A program made the translations under genes and the position numbers. This document shows, one piece after another, positions 6,671-11,523 of a stretch of DNA of 11,523 nt. The first letter of the stretch is position 1. Each line of letters opens with the position of its first letter. The notes below the pieces were generated by a model, which was given only the letters and a program-made list of their open reading frames with translations, did no database searches and was not told the origin of the DNA. The stretch is from CAYSPU01 sp964432995 (GTDB lineage: Bacteria > Verrucomicrobiota > Verrucomicrobiia > Limisphaerales > JAHDYP01), in assembly GCA_964432995.1 (NCBI GenBank), contig CAYSPU010000197.1, positions 1 to 11,523 on the forward strand, given 5' to 3'.

Positions 6671-6744
6671 GACGCGGGCCCGCGGCTGGGGCCGACCAAC
6701 ACTCCGCCGCCCCGGGCACACGGGCGCCGGGCCTGACGGCGCGA

Positions 6745-7131
6745 TCAACGTCCCGTGATGAGGAGCTGATACGGCTTGGTATCACGCACCTCCACCTTGG
6801 GAACGGGAATCGCCTTGTACTCGTACTCGAAGCGGTAGCGGTAGGAGATGGCTTCCTGCTGCGCCGGGACGGGCACCAGCGTTTCCCAGCGGTTCTCGAG
6901 CAGTGGAGTCCGCTCCATGGGATAACGATCGTTGCCGACAATGACATAAGCCTTGAACGTGTCCTGGAGAATCGTGGACTGGCGCGTGGCATACTCGACG
7001 GAGAAGGCGTACTGCGCGTTCTCCTTTCGCGGAAGCCGGCTCGGGGTCAGATTGGTGATCAGTGGGGTGGTGCAACCCGTCAGCACCGCCGCCACCAGGG
7101 AAAGCAAACCGAGGCGCAGTATGTTCCTCAT
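6745..7131 (-). CDS. Small lipoprotein of unknown function
   Basis: This encodes a 128-residue protein that I do not recognise. It begins with a classical lipoprotein signal peptide: MRNILR, a hydrophobic stretch LGLLSLVAAV, then the lipobox L17-T-G-C20, so the mature protein should be lipidated at Cys20 and face the periplasm. Residue +2 is Thr, not Asp, which would not hold it in the inner membrane under E. coli rules. The mature part is about 108 residues and rich in alternating Tyr/Phe/Glu/Arg (for example YRYRFEYEYKAIPVP, 97-111), suggesting a small beta-sandwich. It contains no cysteine after the anchor. Its start faces the TolC-like gene across a 120-base divergent region, and gltX follows 87 bases downstream on the same strand. 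Whether it works with the efflux system is speculation. The start is well placed for the signal peptide; only a weak GGCGG precedes it. Confidence 0.82.
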   Translation of the reverse strand: MRNILRLGLLSLVAAVLTGCTTPLITNLTPSRLPRKENAQYAFSVEYATRQSTILQDTFKAYVIVGNDRYPMERTPLLENRWETLVPVPAQQEAISYRYRFEYEYKAIPVPKVEVRDTKPYQLLITGR

Positions 7132-7251
7132 AGACCGCCGAAGACTTACATGCGGCTTCCGGCCTTGTAAAGTGGCTTTTGGCAGGAGGTTGGAGCGGCA
7201 AAGACGATTCTTGGCGGATTTCAGATTTCGATTACGCTTACCACAGTGACT
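7132..7251. promoter_or_regulatory. Divergent promoter region, lipoprotein/gltX versus efflux operon
   Basis: These 120 bases lie between two divergent starts and must carry the efflux operon promoter and probably the lipoprotein/gltX promoter. The right half (7200-7245) is richer in A/T than the surroundings, as expected near a start of transcription, but no -35/-10 pair with acceptable spacing stands out. A GGAGG at 7185-7189 leads to no plausible gene. Confidence 0.4.
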
Positions 7252-8994
7252 ATGTTGTCAGGGCCCTTTCGACGATCCGCCGCCCGCGCGGCGGGGTGGG
7301 CGGCAGCCGTGCTGTTGCTCGGCGGTTGCACTTCCGGCCATTACCGGAAGTCCGCCGACAAGGAGGTTTATCGCATCCTGCAGGACTACGACCGCCGCGT
7401 GTTCGGGCGGACGAACGAGTTCACCATCGACACCGTCTATTCCGCGCGTGACCCCAAAACCATCCCGGCCGCGGAGATCATCGACAGCCGGTCAGCCACC
7501 AACCGGCGGGTCATCAACCTGAGCAAGGCCTTGGAATTGGCCGTGCAGAACAGCCGCGAGTACCAAACCCAGAAGGAGCAGCTCTACCTGACGGCGCTCA
7601 GTCTCACAGGCGCGCGCTACGAGTTCGGTCCGCAGTTCAACGCCGACTCCACCGGCCAGTTGGCGGGCAGCCCCAGCGGTTCCGACGTCGGCTCCGTCAA
7701 CAGCCAGATCGGCGTCAGCCAACTCCTCAAGACCGGCGGCCGACTCGCCGTTTCCCTGGGCAACGATCTCGTCCGCTATTTCACCGGCAAACCGGACCTC
7801 GTCGCTCGCGACTCGGCCATCAACCTCCTGTCCGTCAACCTGAGCCAGCCTCTCCTCCGCGGTTTCGGCATCAACGATCCGACCGTTGAACAGCTCACCC
7901 AGGCCGAACGCAACGTCGTCTACGCCATCCGCTCGTTCAGCCTCTACCAGCAGGAGTTCGCCGTCGCCACCGTCAACGACTACTACCGTCTCCTGGCCAC
8001 GAAGGCCCAGGTGCGCAATCAGTACACCGATTACACCAACTGGGTCGAGAATACCCGTTACCTGGAGGCTCGGTCCGTGGACCGCGAAACCCGCAGCGAA
8101 GTCGACAACGCCCGCAGCTCCGAGTTGCAGTCGCGGGGAGCCTACGTCAGTGCCCTGGCTCGCTACTTCACCCAACTGGACGCCTTCAAGACCCGCCTGG
8201 GGCTGCCCATTTCCGAGGAATTGTATCTGGACGAAGCGGACTCGAAGGAACTGGTCGACGCCGGCTTGCGGTCGGTGGAGATCGACCGCCAGGCCGCCTT
8301 CCGCATCTGCGTCGAGAAACACATGGACCTGCTCAACGCCATCGACCGCTTCGAGGACAGCAAACGCAAGGTCCGGATCGCCGCCGACCAACTCCGCCCC
8401 GAACTCAGCCTGTTCGCCTCCGGTTCGCTCGAGTCCGAGGCGCCTTACGACTACCTCAACTTCGATCCCAACCAACTCCGTTACTCGGCCGGCCTCCGTC
8501 TCAACCTCCCCGTCGACCGCCTCCGCGAGCGCAACAACTATCGGTCGACCCTGGTCTCCTTCGAATCCCAACTCCGCTCCCTGGCCCAGACCTTGGACCA
8601 ATACAAGGCCCGGATCGACGAAGGCCTCCGCAGCGTGGAAGAGCAGCGGCTCACCTACGTCAACAACCTCAGCCGGCTCGAGGTCGCCCAACGCCGCGTG
8701 GAAAGTGCCGATCTCCGCCAGAAAGCCGGCCGCGCCACCATCCGCGAAGTGCGCGAAGCCCAGGACGACCTGCTCCTGGCCCAGAACAACGTGGTGTTCT
8801 CCTACCGCGATCACCTCATCGCCCGTCTCAACCTGCTCATCGACATCGGGGTCCTCGACACCAAGCCCGACCGGTTCTGGCTCAGTGACCCGCTCGCCAC
8901 CCTGCTCAAGCCCGAGCAGCGTGCCCCTTCGCAACTCAGCTTCCCCGACGAGCAGGTGCTCCCCCCGGCCGCATTTCTGGAACCCACCCTATGA
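7252..8994 (+). CDS. TolC-like outer-membrane efflux lipoprotein
   Basis: This 580-residue protein belongs to the outer-membrane efflux (OEP/TolC) family, which forms trimeric channels through outer membrane and periplasm. A lipoprotein signal (hydrophobic AAAVLLL, lipobox L23-G-G-C26) predicts a lipid anchor as in OprM or CusC. Residues 27-88 form an N-terminal extension ahead of the first helix INLSKALELAVQNSREYQTQK (88-108). The two-fold repeat of the family is visible: the outer-membrane strand motif VNLSQPLLRGFG (195-206) in the first half and the corresponding RYSAGLRLNLPVDRLRERNNYR (410-431) in the second, each followed by long helices (about 215-315 and 430-530). The C-terminal tail after residue 540 is Pro-rich. 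I prefer ATG 7252 to the in-frame GTG at 7246; neither has a good ribosome site and the difference is two residues. The stop overlaps the adaptor start (ATGA), making this the first gene of a three-part efflux operon. Confidence 0.92.
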   Translation: MLSGPFRRSAARAAGWAAAVLLLGGCTSGHYRKSADKEVYRILQDYDRRVFGRTNEFTIDTVYSARDPKTIPAAEIIDSRSATNRRVINLSKALELAVQNSREYQTQKEQLYLTALSLTGARYEFGPQFNADSTGQLAGSPSGSDVGSVNSQIGVSQLLKTGGRLAVSLGNDLVRYFTGKPDLVARDSAINLLSVNLSQPLLRGFGINDPTVEQLTQAERNVVYAIRSFSLYQQEFAVATVNDYYRLLATKAQVRNQYTDYTNWVENTRYLEARSVDRETRSEVDNARSSELQSRGAYVSALARYFTQLDAFKTRLGLPISEELYLDEADSKELVDAGLRSVEIDRQAAFRICVEKHMDLLNAIDRFEDSKRKVRIAADQLRPELSLFASGSLESEAPYDYLNFDPNQLRYSAGLRLNLPVDRLRERNNYRSTLVSFESQLRSLAQTLDQYKARIDEGLRSVEEQRLTYVNNLSRLEVAQRRVESADLRQKAGRATIREVREAQDDLLLAQNNVVFSYRDHLIARLNLLIDIGVLDTKPDRFWLSDPLATLLKPEQRAPSQLSFPDEQVLPPAAFLEPTL

Positions 8995-11144
8995 AAGCCA
9001 CCTCCTCCCCCGCGAACACTCCGCCCCCCTTGTTCCGCCGCCCACTGTTCCTCGCCGCCGCAGTGGCGGTCCTCGTCCTTCTCTACTTCCTGTTGCGTCC
9101 GGCCAAAGCGAGCGGCCCCGCAACCGAATACCACGTCGTCAAACGCGGCGACTTCACCGTCTCCGTCATCGAGGGCGGCACCCTGGCCGCCGTCAGCGAG
9201 GTCATCATCCGCAACGAAGTCGAAGGCACGGCCCGCATCATCTCGATCGTGCCGGAAGGTTCCTACGTCAAGAAAGGCGACCTCCTCGTCGAACTCGATT
9301 CCGCCAACGCCCAGGACCAGGTCAACCAACAGCAAATCGCCTTCGAGAAGGCCAAGTTCGCCGTCGAACAGGCCCGGGCCCAACTCGAAATCCAGCGCCT
9401 CGCCACCAACAGCGAATACCTCGCCGCCAAGCTCAAACACGAACTCGCCGTCATCGACCGCGACAAGTACGAGCAGGGCCAGCGCCTCGTCAACCGAATC
9501 GAAGCCCGCAATAAACTGGTCCAGGCCCAGGCGCAACTGGCCGTCAACCTCGAGACCTACCTCAACTCCACCAACCTTGCCGCCCGGGGCTACGAGACGA
9601 AGAACAAAGTCGACGGCGACCGCCTCTCCGTCACCAACACCCTCAACTCCATGGTCGTGGCCAGCAACAGCCTGTGGATGCTCGAGCAGTTCGACGAGAA
9701 GAAGCAAAGCGCCCAATACGAATCCGATGTCCTCCAGGCCAAACAAGACCTCGACCGCGTCATCAAGCAAAACGAGCGCAAGATGGACCAATACGAGGCC
9801 GACCTGATCACGCAGAGCAACACCCTTGTGCTGAACGAAGACAAGTTGGAGCGCGACAAGAAGAACCTGACGGCCACCAAGGTCTACGCCCCTCAGGATG
9901 GCCTCGTGGTCTACCAGATGAGCGAAAGCCGCTTCAGCAGCGAGTCCCTCATCGAAGCCGGCGCCACCGTCCGCAATCGGCAGGAACTCATCAAGTTGCC
10001 CGATCTCTCGCGAATGAAAGTGACCGTCAAGGTCCATGAATCCCACATCAACATGATCCGCCCCGGCTTGCCCGCCTTCGTCGAGCTCGACTCGATGCCC
10101 GATGAACGCTTCCGCGGCACCGTCGGCAAGGTCGCCCCACTCCCCGACTCCCAGGCCCGCTTCGGCAACCCCAACCTCAAGGTCTACAATACCGAGGTCC
10201 TCCTCACCGACACCCTGCCCAACGTCAAACCCGGTGTCTCCGCCAAGGCCGAAATCATCATCACCACCGTCGCCAACACCCTCTCGGTCCCCATCCAGGC
10301 CGTCACCAGCTACCGGGGGAAACAGTCCGCCTACCGCCTCCAAGGCAACAAGTCCGAGCCCGTCCCCGTCGAAGTCGGCCTCTTCAACACCAAGTTCATC
10401 CAAATCACCAAGGGACTCGACGAAGGCGATCGCGTCCTGCTCTCGCCCCCCTTCGACACTCACGACAAAGACCTGGAAGGCGCCGTGCTCACCGACGAGG
10501 AGAAGGCCAAAATCACCGTCACCAACGCCCCCCCGCCCACCTCCAACGGCCCGAACGGAACCACCCCGACTCCCGACGTGACCGGAGGGCGCCCGGACAG
10601 CGCGTCCGGCGCTCCCGCTACGTTCGGCATGGCCCCGGGCGAAGCCGGCGGCGAACGCGGCGCCGCCCAGGGACGATCCGGCCGCCGGGGCGCCTTCAAC
10701 CCGGAGGAGATGGTCAAACAGTTCGACAAAAACGGCGACGGCCAACTCGACGAAACCGAGCGTGAAGCCATGCGCACCGAAATGGCCGCCCGCTTCGGCG
10801 GCATGGGCGGCATGGGCGGCGGCGGCCAACGCCCCAACCGCGAGGAGATGATCAAACAATACGACAAAAACGGCGACGGCGAGCTCGACGAGACCGAGCG
10901 GGAAGCCATGCGCGCAGCCATGGCCGCCCGCTTCGGCGGCATGGGCGGCATGGGCGGCGGCCAACGTCCCAACCGCGAAGAGATGACGAAGCGCTTCGAC
11001 AAGAACGGCGACGGCGAGCTCGACGAGACCGAGCGTGCCGCCATGTTCGAGGAGATGCGGGCCAACCGCACGGACCGGGGACCGGCGCCGAGTGGCGGCG
11101 GCACCCCGCCCGCACCCCAGGGCGGCGGCGAACGCCGATTCTAG
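8991..11144 (+). CDS. MacA/HlyD-type periplasmic adaptor with C-terminal EF-hand repeats
   Basis: This 717-residue adaptor is nearly twice the size of MacA (about 370). Residues 15-36 form one membrane anchor. A barrel-sandwich (lipoyl-like) domain is split between about 65-105 (PEGSYVKKGDLLVELD, 88-103) and 296-336 (APQDGLVVY, 300-308). Between them lies a long Gln/Lys/Glu-rich alpha-hairpin, with a tip near residues 196-213 (LAARGYETKNKVDGDRLS), about 90 residues per arm. The beta-barrel (340-425) and membrane-proximal domain (430-490, LSVPIQAV at 431-438) follow. A Pro/Gly/Thr-rich linker (about 512-570) leads to three EF-hand loops at 579-590, 625-636 and 670-681. Such adaptors link an inner-membrane pump to a TolC channel; the next gene makes the pump an ABC type. 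The start overlaps the previous stop. The EF-hand tail is not part of standard MacA, HlyD or AcrA proteins and suggests calcium binding in the periplasm. Adaptor identity is firm; the role of the tail is inferred. Confidence 0.92.
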   Translation: MKATSSPANTPPPLFRRPLFLAAAVAVLVLLYFLLRPAKASGPATEYHVVKRGDFTVSVIEGGTLAAVSEVIIRNEVEGTARIISIVPEGSYVKKGDLLVELDSANAQDQVNQQQIAFEKAKFAVEQARAQLEIQRLATNSEYLAAKLKHELAVIDRDKYEQGQRLVNRIEARNKLVQAQAQLAVNLETYLNSTNLAARGYETKNKVDGDRLSVTNTLNSMVVASNSLWMLEQFDEKKQSAQYESDVLQAKQDLDRVIKQNERKMDQYEADLITQSNTLVLNEDKLERDKKNLTATKVYAPQDGLVVYQMSESRFSSESLIEAGATVRNRQELIKLPDLSRMKVTVKVHESHINMIRPGLPAFVELDSMPDERFRGTVGKVAPLPDSQARFGNPNLKVYNTEVLLTDTLPNVKPGVSAKAEIIITTVANTLSVPIQAVTSYRGKQSAYRLQGNKSEPVPVEVGLFNTKFIQITKGLDEGDRVLLSPPFDTHDKDLEGAVLTDEEKAKITVTNAPPPTSNGPNGTTPTPDVTGGRPDSASGAPATFGMAPGEAGGERGAAQGRSGRRGAFNPEEMVKQFDKNGDGQLDETEREAMRTEMAARFGGMGGMGGGGQRPNREEMIKQYDKNGDGELDETEREAMRAAMAARFGGMGGMGGGQRPNREEMTKRFDKNGDGELDETERAAMFEEMRANRTDRGPAPSGGGTPPAPQGGGERRF
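10701..11066 (+). repeat. Three tandem EF-hand repeat units within the adaptor gene
   Basis: Three units spaced 138 and 135 bases apart encode loops starting at 10725, 10863 and 10998. Each loop reads D-K-N-G-D-G-(Q/E)-L-D-E-T-E, with ligands at positions 1, 3, 5, 9 and 12 and Gly at 6, which is a canonical calcium loop. Units 1 and 2 are followed by a helix and the Gly/Met-rich linker GGMGGMGGG. DNA identity is high: 42 identical bases at 10782-10823 and 10920-10961, and 32 at 10869-10900 and 11004-11035. This points to recent duplication or ongoing homogenisation. Unit 3 lacks the Gly/Met linker and ends in a Pro/Gly tail. Confidence 0.9.
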
Positions 11145-11146
11145 CC

Positions 11147-11523
11147 ATGGCCTCCAACTCGGTCATCATCCGAATCGAAGGCGTCGAGAAGCGGTACATC
11201 CTCGGCGGCGAGGCGGACGTGCTCGCCTTGCGCGGAGTGGATCTCGAGATCACGGCGGGCTCGTATCTCGCCATCATGGGCCCCTCGGGTTCCGGCAAGT
11301 CCACGATGCTGAACATCCTCGGCTGCCTGGACCGCCCGACCGGCGGCCGCTACTTCCTGGGCGGTGAGGACGTCTCGCAGATGCCCGACGACGCCCTCTC
11401 CGAAGCCCGGGGGCGCAAGATCGGTTTCATCTTCCAGTCCTACAACCTCATCGCCCAACTCACGGTCATCGAGAACCTCCAGGTCCCCCTCCTGTACCAG
11501 GGCAGGGACCTGCGGCACTACCC
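11147..11523 (+). CDS. MacB/LolD-type ABC transporter ATP-binding protein, incomplete at right edge
   Basis: The first 125 residues of an ABC ATPase are present and the reading frame is open to the end of the window. The fold begins with VIIRIEGVEKRYILGGEADVLALRGVDLEI, the usual start of the MacB/LolD/FtsE group. The Walker A motif is G45-P-S-G-S-G-K51-S-T53, followed by LNILGCLDRPTGG (56-67), also typical of this group. The Q-loop is FIFQSYNL (Gln97). Signature, Walker B and any permease region lie beyond the window, so I cannot tell a stand-alone ATPase from a MacB-like fusion. The ATG is 2 bases after the adaptor stop, implying translational coupling, and no strong Shine-Dalgarno site is needed. 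It would energise efflux, or cargo extraction from the inner membrane, through the adaptor and TolC-like channel encoded just upstream. Confidence 0.93.
   Translation, partial: MASNSVIIRIEGVEKRYILGGEADVLALRGVDLEITAGSYLAIMGPSGSGKSTMLNILGCLDRPTGGRYFLGGEDVSQMPDDALSEARGRKIGFIFQSYNLIAQLTVIENLQVPLLYQGRDLRHY

Noticed and set aside
5296..7170. A 624-codon plus-strand open frame across gltX and the lipoprotein gene
   Set aside because: It is antisense to a synthetase with complete HIGH and KMSKR motifs and has no family signal of its own.
7492..8934. A 480-codon minus-strand open frame opposite the TolC-like gene
   Set aside because: It is the same compositional shadow effect; there is no recognisable motif and the peptide is mostly Val/Glu/Gly/Ala.
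8811..10964. A 717-codon open frame on the minus strand, opposite the adaptor gene
   Set aside because: Its Ala/Val/Gly/Leu-rich peptide has no domain pattern. It arises because C-ending codons on the plus strand rarely create stops on the opposite strand. The plus-strand gene has firm domains.

Overview
This GC-rich window looks like chromosomal DNA of a Gram-negative bacterium, most plausibly a member of Verrucomicrobiota. The signs are an outer-membrane efflux lipoprotein, a glutamyl-tRNA synthetase that lacks the usual zinc-binding cysteines, weak or absent Shine-Dalgarno sites in front of several genes, and a secreted-side protein ending in EF-hand repeats. The phylum is an inference from protein style, not from a marker gene.

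Layout from left to right. (1) 124-548 is a compact hicB-hicA type II toxin-antitoxin pair with overlapping stop and start codons. (2) 549-895 is a 347-base gap with no convincing gene; it holds a hairpin and a short tandem repeat. (3) 896-2458 encodes a B12-binding radical SAM protein without informative neighbours. (4) On the minus strand, a phosphatidylglycerophosphate-synthase-like enzyme (3206-3799) lies upstream of an AhpE/BCP-like peroxiredoxin (2515-2994). A perfect loopless 38-bp palindrome sits between them. (5) A D-2-hydroxyacid dehydrogenase of the glycerate/hydroxypyruvate reductase type (4072-5034) diverges from the pgsA-like gene. (6) On the minus strand, a small uncharacterised lipoprotein gene (6745-7131) precedes gltX (5317-6657). 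(7) Divergent from these is an efflux operon: TolC-like outer-membrane lipoprotein (7252-8994), periplasmic adaptor (8991-11144) and a MacB-type ABC ATPase (11147 to the right edge, incomplete).

The efflux operon is the most interesting part. Its three genes are translationally packed (ATGA overlap, then a 2-base gap) and encode the parts of a MacAB-TolC-like machine. The adaptor is about twice the usual size. It has a predicted long alpha-hairpin and a C-terminal extension of three near-identical canonical EF-hand loops joined by Gly/Met-rich linkers, which suggests a calcium-binding module attached to an ABC efflux pump. The other genes appear to be housekeeping functions (lipid synthesis, peroxide defence, aminoacylation, central carbon metabolism) and give no sign of a single larger pathway.
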